This document shows, one piece after another, positions 27,339 through 36,106 of a DNA stretch of 64,000 nt. The stretch is from positions 930,001-994,000 of the forward strand of contig NZ_JAGINX010000001.1 in assembly GCF_017876395.1 (NCBI RefSeq), read 5' to 3'. This stretch comes from Nesterenkonia lacusekhoensis (GTDB lineage Bacteria; Actinomycetota; Actinomycetes; Actinomycetales; Micrococcaceae). The notes below the pieces were generated by a model. That model searched no databases. It was given only the letters and a program-made list of their open reading frames with translations, and was not told the DNA's origin. The translations under genes and the position numbers were made by a program. Position 1 is the first letter of the stretch. The number at the start of each line of letters is the position of its first letter.

Positions 27339-27774
27339 GTCCCGTCTGGAGCAGAAGCGCCGGCAGTGGCAGCCCGGTCAGACGGCACCGCCGCGTTCGG
27401 TCAAGATCCTCTTCGCCTCCTCCGTGCTGTGCCTGGAAGCGCTGCTGATGTTCTTCTACGGCCTCATGGCCTGGGGCCTCTACCAGAACGAGTGGTTCGC
27501 CTGGTGGCTCTTCGGCGGCTCACTGGTGGTCGCCGCGCTGCTGGTGGTCAGCTGCGCGTTCCTGAGCCGGCCGCTGGGGTATCGCATGGGCTGGGCCCTG
27601 CAGCTGGTCATCATCGCCGGGGGCATCTTCGAGTGGATGATGATCCCGGTGGGCATCGCTTTCCTGCTCTGCTGGTGGTACGCGGTGACCAAGGGTGCGC
27701 AGCTGGATCGCGAAAAGATGGAAAGATACAGGATGGAAGAGGCTCTGGCAGCCGAAAGTGAGGAAGAGAACTGA
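27325..27774 (+). CDS. DUF4233 membrane protein
   Basis: A small membrane protein of 149 residues, the DUF4233 family commonly found between folC and ndk in actinobacteria. After a basic N-terminus ([13 protein letters not shown]) it has about four hydrophobic segments. The C-terminus is charged and cytoplasmic-looking. The ATG at 27325 lies inside the end of folC. Its stop overlaps the ndk start by one base. Function unknown. Confidence 0.8.
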   Translation: MARRESRLEQKRRQWQPGQTAPPRSVKILFASSVLCLEALLMFFYGLMAWGLYQNEWFAWWLFGGSLVVAALLVVSCAFLSRPLGYRMGWALQLVIIAGGIFEWMMIPVGIAFLLCWWYAVTKGAQLDREKMERYRMEEALAAESEEEN

Positions 27775-28187
27775 TGACTGAACGTACCCTGATCCTGGTC
27801 AAGCCCGACGGCGTCGAGCGTGGTCTGACCGGTGAGATCTTGCGCCGTGTGGAGGCCAAGGGCTACCGCATCGCCGAGCTGAAGCAGCTCAACGCCAGCA
27901 CTGAGCAGCTGGCCGCACACTACGCGGAGCACGAGGGCAAGCCCTTCTACCAGCCGCTGGTGGACTTCATGCTCTCCGGCCCGGTGGTCGCAGCCATCCT
28001 GGAGGGCGACCGCGTGATCGAGGGCTTCCGTTCCCTGGCCGGCACCACAGAACCGACGACGGCGGTGCCGGGAACCATCCGCGGCGACCTCGGCCGGGAC
28101 TGGGGCGAGAAGGTCCAGAAGAACCTCGTCCACGGTTCGGACTCGGTGGAGTCGGCCGAGCGGGAGATCGGCATCTGGTTCGCCTGA
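27774..28187 (+). CDS. ndk: Nucleoside diphosphate kinase
   Basis: A 137-residue enzyme that balances nucleoside triphosphate pools through a phosphohistidine intermediate. The catalytic His lies in NLVHGSDSVESA near residue 119. The N-terminus ERTLILVKPDGVERG and the GTIRGDLG loop are typical. It ends the ileS-folC-DUF4233-ndk run and is followed by a strong terminator. Confidence 0.97.
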   Translation: MTERTLILVKPDGVERGLTGEILRRVEAKGYRIAELKQLNASTEQLAAHYAEHEGKPFYQPLVDFMLSGPVVAAILEGDRVIEGFRSLAGTTEPTTAVPGTIRGDLGRDWGEKVQKNLVHGSDSVESAEREIGIWFA

Positions 28188-28205
28188 TCCGCTTCGGACA
28201 CCCTA

Positions 28206-28244
28206 CAGAAGTGCCCCCGGTGAGATTCACCGGGGGCACTTCTG
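28206..28244. terminator. Terminator after ndk
   Basis: Perfect 18-nt arms (28206-28223 and 28227-28244) with a 3-nt loop. It lies between the convergent ndk and ABC ATPase genes and can serve both strands. Confidence 0.92.
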
Positions 28245-28269
28245 TATCTGCAGCTCTGGACTGAGAGGA

Positions 28270-29295
28270 TCAGCCGGCGCGCCTAGGGCGGGTGCCCTCC
28301 TTGAAGCGGACCTGGACCGGGCTGTGCTTGAGCAGCGTGCGGTCATAGACGATCTGCGCCGAACGCTTGCGCTCCTGAGACTTGTGGGCGGTGTACTCCT
28401 CGTACTGCTGGCAGACCCATTCCGGATCGCCGTCGGCCAGCAGCCGGCCCTGCTCCACCCAGAGCACACGCGTGCACATCTGCTTGATCGTGCCCAACGA
28501 GTGGGAGACCAGGAACACACAGCCGGCCTGGGCGCGGACCTCGTCCAGGCGCTTCTTGGTCCGGGCCCGGAACTGGGCATCGCCGGTGTTCAGCGCCTCA
28601 TCGATGAGCAGGATGTCGGGATCCACCGCTGTGGCGATGGCGAACTGCAGGCGGGACTGCATACCGGAGGAGTAGGTCTTCAGCGGCATGTCCAGGGCGT
28701 CCTTGAGCCCTGAGATCTCCACGATCAGGTCGTACTTCTCCTCGGCCTGCTTGGGGCTCAGCCCCATGGCCAGACAGCCCAGGCGGATGTTCTCACGGCC
28801 GGAGATGGTCTTGACCAGTGCTGCGTTGACGCCCAGCATGATCGGCGTGGAGGTGGCGTAGACCTCCCCGGAGCTGGGCCGGACCTTGCCGGTCAGCAGC
28901 TTCATCAGGGTGGACTTGCCGGAGCCGTTGGTGCCGATGACTCCCACGGTCTCGCCGTGGTTGACGATGAAGCTCATCGGCTCCAGGGCGGGGACCTCGG
29001 CCCAGCCGGAGCCCAGGACCTTCTTGACCTGGCGGGCGAACCAGTTCGTGGACTTTCGATATTCGGTCTGGGACCGAACCCGGTAGGTCATCGAGGCCTG
29101 ATCGACCACCACGGAGACTTCGTCGGGGTCCACCGTCTCGACGACCGGGACCTGCTCGGTCAGCGGGTTGGAGCCCAGGGTGAGCTCCTCGACGGCCTCG
29201 TCGTCCTCGAAGTCCCATTGGGCGCCGTCGCGCTGAGGGGCTCGGGACTTCGCGTTCCAGTTGACGCGACGGGGGATGTAGCTGGTGGCGCTCAT
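28270..29295 (-). CDS. tagH: Polysaccharide/teichoic acid ABC exporter ATPase (TagH-like)
   Basis: ATP-binding subunit of a surface-polymer exporter, 341 residues. Motifs are GTNGSGKST (Walker A), the unusual signature YSSGMQSRL characteristic of Wzt/TagH ATPases, and ILLIDEALNTGD (Walker B). About 70 extra N-terminal residues precede the ATPase domain. There is no long C-terminal carbohydrate-binding domain, so it is TagH-like and not Wzt-like. The start overlaps the permease stop by 4 nt, and the two form a unit opening the surface-glycopolymer locus. Confidence 0.9.
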   Translation of the reverse strand: MSATSYIPRRVNWNAKSRAPQRDGAQWDFEDDEAVEELTLGSNPLTEQVPVVETVDPDEVSVVVDQASMTYRVRSQTEYRKSTNWFARQVKKVLGSGWAEVPALEPMSFIVNHGETVGVIGTNGSGKSTLMKLLTGKVRPSSGEVYATSTPIMLGVNAALVKTISGRENIRLGCLAMGLSPKQAEEKYDLIVEISGLKDALDMPLKTYSSGMQSRLQFAIATAVDPDILLIDEALNTGDAQFRARTKKRLDEVRAQAGCVFLVSHSLGTIKQMCTRVLWVEQGRLLADGDPEWVCQQYEEYTAHKSQERKRSAQIVYDRTLLKHSPVQVRFKEGTRPRRAG

Positions 29296-30227
29296 CGTTC
29301 CCTCCCGTAGGTCTCTTCACCGTGCCAGAAGATCAGGAAGCCGATGATCAGCGAGCCGGCCGCCCAGGCGCCCAGGACCACCCAGCGGTAGGGGTCGATG
29401 TCACCGTCGTAGAGCCATGCCCCGCGGATGATGTCCAGCACGCAGAAGAGCGGGTTGTGGTGCATGATCGTGGTGATCCAGTCCTGACCGGCATTGGCCC
29501 AACGATCAGGGTGGAAGAACACCGCCGAGGTGTAGAAGAGGATGCGGGTGCCGAAGCTGATCAGGTGCTTGACGTCGTTGTACGCGTTGACCGCGCGGGC
29601 CAGCGCCAGGCTCCACCCGGCCATGACCAGCAGGGCCAGCGCGACGCAGGGGAAGAACAGCAGCCAGTGCCAGTTCAGGTGGATCTCGATGCGCGGTGAG
29701 CCCTCCAGGGGAGTGTCGCCCAGCAGGTAGACCAGGCCGGCCATGACCAGGAACACCGGTACAGAGGAGAACAGCTCCCGGATGGTGCTGGAGAGCACCA
29801 GACAGGCGCGCGGGAAGTTGAAGGCTTGGACGACCTTCTGGTTTCCGGCGATGGCGTTGGAACCTCCGTTCACCGCAGAGGTGAAGAACCGGAACATGAA
29901 CACGCCGATGACCAGGTAGCCGATGAAGTTCGAGATGCCTCGTCCGGTCTCCAGCAGTATGCCGAAGACGAAGAAGTAGGCCGAACCGAACAGGATCGGG
30001 TTGAACACCATCCACAGGCGTCCCAGCGAGTCGTAGCTGTTCGCCGAAGAGACTCGGGAGTGAGAGTCGTAGTAGAGGAAATGGCGGAAGCGCCAGATGT
30101 CACGCAGATACTGGAGCAATCCGGGGCGCGCCCCGACACGGACCAGCGGGGTGCCGTCCAGCTGAACAGTGCGCTGCTGTCCCGCAGTGAATGCGGGGGT
30201 TTCGCGCTCTGTGGTGGGAGCGGCCAT
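29292..30227 (-). CDS. tagG: Polysaccharide/teichoic acid ABC exporter permease (TagG-like)
   Basis: ABC-2 type permease of 311 residues with about six membrane segments, partner of the downstream ATPase. It exports lipid-linked polymer to the outer face of the membrane. FNPILFGSAYFFVFGILL and a late RILFYTSAVFF are typical. Two adjacent ATGs (30230 and 30227) follow GGAAGG; the second has the better spacing (7 nt). It is divergent from the glycosyltransferase at 30424. Confidence 0.9.
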   Translation of the reverse strand: MAAPTTERETPAFTAGQQRTVQLDGTPLVRVGARPGLLQYLRDIWRFRHFLYYDSHSRVSSANSYDSLGRLWMVFNPILFGSAYFFVFGILLETGRGISNFIGYLVIGVFMFRFFTSAVNGGSNAIAGNQKVVQAFNFPRACLVLSSTIRELFSSVPVFLVMAGLVYLLGDTPLEGSPRIEIHLNWHWLLFFPCVALALLVMAGWSLALARAVNAYNDVKHLISFGTRILFYTSAVFFHPDRWANAGQDWITTIMHHNPLFCVLDIIRGAWLYDGDIDPYRWVVLGAWAAGSLIIGFLIFWHGEETYGRER

Positions 30228-30251
30228 CATCAGTCCTTCCAACGTCATCAT

Positions 30252-30279
30252 GCGCCGGGACAAGACACACTCCCGGCGC
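30252..30279 (-). promoter_or_regulatory. Leader hairpin upstream of tagG
   Basis: GCGCCGGGA and TCCCGGCGC are perfect 9-nt arms with a 10-nt loop, 25 nt upstream of the permease start. If the transcript begins further upstream, this would be a leader hairpin or attenuator. Confidence 0.4.
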
Positions 30280-30349
30280 GAAACGTGTGCCAGTCTAGCA
30301 GTGGGCCATCGTGGCTCCGCTGAGGCAGAGCACCGCCTGGCGGGTCTGC

Positions 30350-30385
30350 CTGAGGTGCCCGAAGTGCTGGTCTAGACTGACCAGC
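30350..30385 (+). promoter_or_regulatory. Possible promoter with overlapping dyad upstream of the GT2 gene
   Basis: A -10-like TAGACT (30373-30378) is flanked by a perfect dyad GCTGGTC/GACCAGC (30366-30385). CTGAGG (30350-30355) is 17 nt upstream as a weak -35. A repressor binding the dyad would block the -10. Another TAGACT lies on the minus strand at 30292-30297. Confidence 0.35.
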
Positions 30386-30423
30386 GCTGTCCGAGATCGC
30401 CGAAGGTTGAAAGTAGCGTATTT

Positions 30424-33222
30424 GTGAGCATTGTTGGAGGACTCCGACGGAGGGTGCAGAGCCTCACCCTGCTGCACTGGACTGTTCTGGGAGTGTTCGG
30501 CTTCTTTGCCGCTGCTTCCTTCGTGTTCGCTGTGCTGCAGCTGACACCGCTGGTCGTGCTCAGTGTGATGGGAGCGATCGGCACTCTGCTGCTCGTCCAG
30601 ATCTACGGTGTCCGTGTGCTCTCGCGTCGTGTCCGCGGACGCAGCGCCGCCGTGGTGGCCAAACGCAGCCCCAGCACTGCCCAGCCCGCCAAGCAGAGCG
30701 TGGAGCCGGCCGGTCCGCCCTCGGCGCTCTCCGCCTGGGCCGCCAATCTGCGCTCCCGTCCTGGACAGCTCACCTGGTTCACCCGCATGGCCCGCGAGAC
30801 CAAGAATGTCGGTGCGCGTGACGTCCTCGCCCTGACTGCCAGCAGCGGTGCCCTGGACTATCGCGCCCTGATGCGGGCGGTCGACGCTGCTCGGGTGGGT
30901 CGGCGTCGCAGTGAATCGGCTGCAGCTCTTCAGCGTCGACTCTGGAAGCCTGCCCTCTTCTCGCTCGCCCGAGTGCTCTACAGTCAGCGGCTGAGCACGC
31001 AGGACCTCATGGACTGCCTCAAGCTCTATGAGCTGGCTGAGGACCTCTACGACGTCGAGAACTTCTTGGAGGGCCAGGACCGTTCCTTCTACGCGGACCT
31101 GCTCACCTGGGACGGTCAGACACTGAAGGCGGAGCAGGTCCTGTCCCTGCCCGAAGAGAGACCGGATCGCGCCTACTCCCAGGCGTTCCTCGGGCTCAAC
31201 GCGGTGAATCCTGTGGTCGCACGCAATCCGCACAAGGCCGGGGAGTGGCTGAGTCGCCTCAACGAGAAGTTCGAGGAGGCAGGGTTCGCGCCGCTGTCCT
31301 TCAAAGATCCGCAGAACCCGTCCTTCTACGAGATCGTGACGAACGCCTCGCCGGTCGAGGGCGAGGAGATGCCGCTGGTCACTGTGATCATGCCCATCTA
31401 TGAGCCCAACGAGGCCACTGATGTGGCCATCCGCTCCCTGCTGAACCAGACGTGGAGCAACCTCGAGATTCTGATCGTCGACGACGCCTCCCCGCAGTAC
31501 GACGCCGATGGCAACCCCACCGGTTTCCGTGAGCAGCTCAGTGCGTGGGAGCGCGAGGACGATCGCATCCGTGTGGTCTTCTGTGAGGAGAACCGCGGAG
31601 CCTACTCCGTGCGCAATGACGCCTTCGACATGGCCCGAGGCGACTTCGTGACCATCGCAGACAAGGACGACTGGCACCATCCGCAGAGGATCGAGTACCA
31701 GGCACGGGATCTGCGAGACACTCCTGAGAAGGCCGGAAACATCGTCAACTGGGTGCGTGTGGACGAATCGATGAAGTTCCTCGTCCGGTGGGGTCCCGAC
31801 CGGGTCATCCACCCCAGCTTTGCCTCCATCATGTATCGCACCCAGGAGGTCAAAGAGACCCTCGGCTACTGGGACCCGGTTCGGAAGTCAGCGGACAACG
31901 AGTACCGCACCCGATTCGAGTTGGCGTACGGAACCAAGCTGATCGCCGATGTGTCTGTCCCGCTGGCCTTTTCATTGCTGGGAGAGGGCAATCTGACCAG
32001 CAACGACTTCGGTCTCGGGTACCGGCATCCCGATCGTGAGATCTACCAGGACGCATACCGGGTCTGGCATGAGAACATCACCGCTGGAGCGTCATCGCAT
32101 CTGGACTACACGCCGGGTGAGCGACGTTGGGTGGCCCCGCCGTCCTTCCTGCCGCAGCGCAACAAAGATCACATTCCCCATTACGACGTCGTCTACCTCT
32201 CGGAGTTCGGACTGTGGGGCGGCAACACGCTCTCACTGCTTCAGGAGATCGAAGCGGCACTGGCCCAGGGGCTCTCAGTGGGCATCATTCCGCTGCAGAA
32301 CGGCCTGATCTCGACCGCCGCCAAACGGCGGATGATCCCTGAACTTCAGCAGATGTTCTTGGACGGGCGGGTGGACCGCCTGACGTTGGACCGCAAGGCC
32401 ACGGCTGGTCGTCTGATCATCCACTGGCCGCCGGTGGTGCAGCTGCTGCAGGGGACCGAAGCCGCCTTGGTGCCGCAGGACGTCATCGTCGTGGCCAACC
32501 GTGCCCCGGCGGTCCTCTCCGCAGGCAGCGCGAGCTACGACCTCAGCGACGTTGCGGCAAACGTCGCGGCGATGTTCGGCCGGCGGCCGCGTTGGGCGGC
32601 ACCCTCGCCGCACGCGATCAGGGAGCTGCGGTCTCTGATCCCCACCGACGATGTCTTGTCCGACCCATGGGACTCGCCCGCTGAGCCCCTGCGCCGTCCT
32701 CTTCCAACGGGGATCGCCGACGGCCGAGCTCCTATGGTCGGTCGACCGTGGAGTGAGGAGGAGGCCAATTGGCCGGAGCCGTCCCGTCGCGACGTCATGT
32801 TTCCGCGCGACGGCGCGTACGGAGTCTCCCTGCGTGCCAACCTCAACACCTTGTACACACAGAAGATCCTGGCCAGGGGTGAGATGCCTGAGAGCTGGTC
32901 GGTGCGCGACCATTCGGTCACCGGCTTCGCAGAGTATCTCGACGAGCTGGACTTCCTGCTCGTCCATACTCGTGAGCTGTGGGACGAGTCGGTGGAGCCC
33001 AGCATCGTGGCAGCCCTGCGGGCCGGCGTGGTCTGCATCGCACCTGTGGAACTTCAAGAACAGTACGGTGACGCCTTGGTGTATGCAGGCCCGAAGGACG
33101 TCCCCTCGGCCGTGTCTGAACTGTGGGAGGCGGATCTCTACGCCACCCAGCAGGAACGAGGCTTCAGGTTCTTGGAAGACCACCGCACGGCAGCCGGGTA
33201 CGCAGGACGTGTGAAGGCGTAG
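30424..33222 (+). CDS. Large membrane-anchored glycosyltransferase (GT2 plus C-terminal GT-like region)
   Basis: A 932-residue protein. Two membrane segments lie near residues 18-62. The GT2 domain starts near 317 with PLVTVIMPIYEPNEATDVAIRS, followed by LEILIVDDASP and an acidic metal-binding ADKDDWHH. The region from about 575 to 930 (HYDVVYLSEFGLWGGNT..., HTRELWDESVEPSIVAALRAG) resembles a GT-B fold, so the protein may carry two transferase units. The GTG start at 30424 has a GGTTGAAAG upstream. The acceptor is unknown. It is followed at 2 bp by another glycosyltransferase. Confidence 0.82.
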   Translation: MSIVGGLRRRVQSLTLLHWTVLGVFGFFAAASFVFAVLQLTPLVVLSVMGAIGTLLLVQIYGVRVLSRRVRGRSAAVVAKRSPSTAQPAKQSVEPAGPPSALSAWAANLRSRPGQLTWFTRMARETKNVGARDVLALTASSGALDYRALMRAVDAARVGRRRSESAAALQRRLWKPALFSLARVLYSQRLSTQDLMDCLKLYELAEDLYDVENFLEGQDRSFYADLLTWDGQTLKAEQVLSLPEERPDRAYSQAFLGLNAVNPVVARNPHKAGEWLSRLNEKFEEAGFAPLSFKDPQNPSFYEIVTNASPVEGEEMPLVTVIMPIYEPNEATDVAIRSLLNQTWSNLEILIVDDASPQYDADGNPTGFREQLSAWEREDDRIRVVFCEENRGAYSVRNDAFDMARGDFVTIADKDDWHHPQRIEYQARDLRDTPEKAGNIVNWVRVDESMKFLVRWGPDRVIHPSFASIMYRTQEVKETLGYWDPVRKSADNEYRTRFELAYGTKLIADVSVPLAFSLLGEGNLTSNDFGLGYRHPDREIYQDAYRVWHENITAGASSHLDYTPGERRWVAPPSFLPQRNKDHIPHYDVVYLSEFGLWGGNTLSLLQEIEAALAQGLSVGIIPLQNGLISTAAKRRMIPELQQMFLDGRVDRLTLDRKATAGRLIIHWPPVVQLLQGTEAALVPQDVIVVANRAPAVLSAGSASYDLSDVAANVAAMFGRRPRWAAPSPHAIRELRSLIPTDDVLSDPWDSPAEPLRRPLPTGIADGRAPMVGRPWSEEEANWPEPSRRDVMFPRDGAYGVSLRANLNTLYTQKILARGEMPESWSVRDHSVTGFAEYLDELDFLLVHTRELWDESVEPSIVAALRAGVVCIAPVELQEQYGDALVYAGPKDVPSAVSELWEADLYATQQERGFRFLEDHRTAAGYAGRVKA

Positions 33223-33224
33223 AG

Positions 33225-34307
33225 ATGCGCACTCTGGTCTCCTTCCCACGGGCGGGGATGAACCCCTATTCCAGGATGCTCTACCTGCTTCCCAGGGCTG
33301 CGCAATGGAATGTTCGGGAGACCAGCGTCCTTACGCGCTTCGTCGAGCTTTTGGACGAGATCGGCGCAGGTGACGTCATCCACGTCCAGTGGAGCTGGCC
33401 GATCTTTCGGACAGATGCGGACCCTCAGGAGGTGGAGGAGAACCTCAGATCCTTCTGCACCGCTGTGGCGCGCGCCCGCAGCCGTGGTTCCTTCCTCCTC
33501 TGGACGGTGCACAACCTGGTCTCACACGACTCGGAGTTCCTCAGTCTGGAGCGACGGTTCAGCAATTTCATGGGGGCCTACGCCGATCATGTGATTCAGC
33601 TCAACTGCCGCACTGAAGAGTTGGTCCGCGAACACTGTTCCGTGGGCGAGGCAGAGTTCGTCACCATCGAACACTCCACGTATCGCGGGGTCTATCCGCA
33701 GGAGATCACGCGCGATCAGGCACGCGAGTCGCTGGGCATCCGGCCGGATCGTCCTGTGGTCGGTTTCGTGGGTCAGGTCCGGCCGTATAAGGGAATCGAG
33801 CGCCTCCTGGAGGCGGTCGGCTCTCTGAAGACACAGGGCCAGGAGATCACTGTCCTACTGGCTGGAAAGCCCCAGGCAGGGGTGGAGGAGGAGCTGGACA
33901 GCATTGTTGATCGGCAGGGCATCGACTGTGTGCGCCTCTATGAGTTTGTGCCGGACCACGAGCTGCAGACCTGGTTCCGTGCCGCAGATCTCATGGTCTT
34001 CCCCTACGCCAAAGTCTTGAACTCTGGCAGTGCCTATCTCTCTGCAACGTTCAGCACACCGTGCGTGCTGCCTCGTGAACCTCAGTTCGAGACTCTCTTC
34101 GAAGATGAAGACTGGGTGCATCTCTTCGACGAATCAGACCCAGAGGGGCTGAAGCACGCCATCTCCGAGGGGATCGCGGCGGCGTCGGCCTCCCGTGGCG
34201 CGGCCGATGCCTTCGCCCGCAGACATCTGCCGTGGCATATGTCCCACGGCTTCTTGGACCTGCTTCAGAGCCTGCCGGCCGGCGGAGCGGAACGGGGGCA
34301 AGGGTGA
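33225..34307 (+). CDS. Glycosyltransferase family 4-like protein
   Basis: A 360-residue GT-B enzyme. The N-terminal domain contains VIHVQWSW and LWTVHNLVSHD. The C-terminal Rossmann domain begins with VVGFVGQVRPYKGIERLLEAV near 185, typical of GT4. The donor is not predictable. The ATG is 2 bp after the upstream stop, and its stop overlaps the next start, so three glycosyltransferases form one operon. Confidence 0.85.
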   Translation: MRTLVSFPRAGMNPYSRMLYLLPRAAQWNVRETSVLTRFVELLDEIGAGDVIHVQWSWPIFRTDADPQEVEENLRSFCTAVARARSRGSFLLWTVHNLVSHDSEFLSLERRFSNFMGAYADHVIQLNCRTEELVREHCSVGEAEFVTIEHSTYRGVYPQEITRDQARESLGIRPDRPVVGFVGQVRPYKGIERLLEAVGSLKTQGQEITVLLAGKPQAGVEEELDSIVDRQGIDCVRLYEFVPDHELQTWFRAADLMVFPYAKVLNSGSAYLSATFSTPCVLPREPQFETLFEDEDWVHLFDESDPEGLKHAISEGIAAASASRGAADAFARRHLPWHMSHGFLDLLQSLPAGGAERGQG

Positions 34308-36007
34308 TCAGGCCTGATATTTCCGTGCTGCTGATGGCCCAGGAGCAGGACGCCGTATGGCTGGACGAATGCCTGGCCTCCCTCACGGCCCAGCGCGGTG
34401 CCTCACTGGAGGTTCTCGTGGCGGGGCCCGAACCGCTGCTGGACTCTCTGCCGAAGCAGCCCGCCGGTGATTCGGTGAGTGTTCGAGCAATTCGCTCGGA
34501 CTCGGGACCTGCCGGGTGGCGTCAGCTCCAGGAGGAAGCCCAGGGCGAGTTCCTCGCGTTCCTGCGCCCTGCGGATATGGCGGCACCTGCAGGGCTGGTC
34601 ACTCTGCTCGCTGCCGCGCTGCGCCAGGGGGCGGACCTGGTCGTCGGACGCCACCTCGAGCACTCGGCCACCCGCACCGTCCAGCCGGTCGGCCGATGGA
34701 AGCATCTGCAGATCAGCGACCCGCACCACGTGACGGATCTGCGCCGTTCGCCTGGTCTGATCGGTCTGCGGGGTGCGCCCTGTTTTCTTCTCCGAGCGCA
34801 GTGGGCCCGTCAAGTCGGCATCGTGCCCGGTACACACGTGCTGGGAGAGGATCTGGCGCTGTCGGTGAACCTGCTGGAGAGACGTCCCCGCACGCTGCTC
34901 GTGTCCGAAGTCTGTCTGATCCAGCGGGATACCAGGCCGGCTCTTCCGCCGGGAGACAGCGCAGAGTCTCAGGGCTGGAACCGAGACGTCGTGCTGCTCC
35001 TGGAACAGGAGCTGGAGGCGGCGCAGCGTCTCATGCCGCAGGGCGGTCCTGTATGGGCGGCCTTCTGGAGGACCAGTTTGGAAGGACATGTCCGGGGTTT
35101 CCTGACTCCTCTGCTCAGGGCGGATTCCGAGGTGACTGTCGGCTCTGAGGCCCGGAGCCTTCTGCGGCGGCTGCTCGAGCTCAGGGACATCGAGGAATGG
35201 CGGAAGCTTCCAGCCCGACTGCAGTACGCCTACGCGCTGGTGGTGGACGCGGAGGTGGAGCTGCTGAGACTCGTATGGGAAGCCTGGGACAAGCGGCGCA
35301 CCGTTGAGGGTATGAGCGAGCTGCGGCGGCGCGCGGCTCTGCTGGGTAGGCTGTCCCGAGTTCGTCAGCCCTCACTGGAGGCAGCGTCACGTCTGTATCA
35401 CGAGTTGATCCTGGTGCCAGGGGGCCCGAAACAGCTCAGCGACGAGCAGCTCCGAGACCTCTCCCAGCTGCTGCGGCGACGGGAGACCAGCACCCTGTTC
35501 GTGCCCGCAGAATCTGTGGGACGCCATCAGAACGCGCTTCACCTCAGCCTGAGCACGGGCGATCCGGACTACGTCAACCCGCCCCAAAGGCTTCCACACG
35601 TCATGACCTGTTCGGAGGTCGTGCTGAGGGAGGACGGGGGCGTCGACGTGGAGCTCGTCGTTCCCCCGGGAGTCGAAGTCCTTGACAGTGCTGTCTTGCA
35701 GACTGTGGAGAAGGCCTGCAATGTCACTGTGCACGTGGCAGTGCGTACCGAGGGGGAGAGGCATCGGATCCGCATCAGCCCGGAGGAGGTCCGGGAGGAA
35801 GGGCGGTACCTCCTCACCTTGAGCCTGCGCGGATACAAAGCCTCGACCGAGGCTTCTGTCTCGCTGCATCCGGCGGTGGAGCTTCCTGAAGCTTCGGCCT
35901 TCGCGCCGTTAGCTCCCCAGAGGGACGAAGACGGCGGCTTGGAGATCCTTCGGCGTGCACCGCTCGTCCAGAGAGCCGTCAGGGTCTTTCGAGGCTCGCG
36001 GGGCTGA
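34304..36007 (+). CDS. Glycosyltransferase family 2-like protein with long C-terminal region
   Basis: 567 residues from the GTG at 34304, which overlaps the upstream TGA by 4 nt. The first 220 residues look like a GT-A domain (ISVLLMAQEQDAVWLDECLASL), but the usual acidic DXD is degenerate (FLRPADM). Beyond residue 250 there are Leu- and Arg-rich helical segments and a beta-rich C-terminus that I do not recognise. It may be a TagF-like polymerase accessory or an acceptor-binding region. Confidence 0.7.
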   Translation: MIRPDISVLLMAQEQDAVWLDECLASLTAQRGASLEVLVAGPEPLLDSLPKQPAGDSVSVRAIRSDSGPAGWRQLQEEAQGEFLAFLRPADMAAPAGLVTLLAAALRQGADLVVGRHLEHSATRTVQPVGRWKHLQISDPHHVTDLRRSPGLIGLRGAPCFLLRAQWARQVGIVPGTHVLGEDLALSVNLLERRPRTLLVSEVCLIQRDTRPALPPGDSAESQGWNRDVVLLLEQELEAAQRLMPQGGPVWAAFWRTSLEGHVRGFLTPLLRADSEVTVGSEARSLLRRLLELRDIEEWRKLPARLQYAYALVVDAEVELLRLVWEAWDKRRTVEGMSELRRRAALLGRLSRVRQPSLEAASRLYHELILVPGGPKQLSDEQLRDLSQLLRRRETSTLFVPAESVGRHQNALHLSLSTGDPDYVNPPQRLPHVMTCSEVVLREDGGVDVELVVPPGVEVLDSAVLQTVEKACNVTVHVAVRTEGERHRIRISPEEVREEGRYLLTLSLRGYKASTEASVSLHPAVELPEASAFAPLAPQRDEDGGLEILRRAPLVQRAVRVFRGSRG

Positions 36008-36058
36008 GGGCAGGGAGCCGGGAACTCTGGGGTAACCGGGGTACGATGGATCGCTGGA

Positions 36059-36078
36059 CACGGCCGGAACCGGCCGTG
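36059..36078 (+). terminator. Short perfect hairpin after the glycosyltransferase operon
   Basis: CACGGCCGG-AA-CCGGCCGTG is a perfect 9-bp stem with a 2-nt loop, 52 bp after the stop and 29 bp before the acyltransferase start. There is no U-tract; it could be a terminator or a regulator of the next gene. Confidence 0.5.
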
Positions 36079-36106
36079 CTGATCGTTCCCGAAAGTCTCG
36101 TGACCT

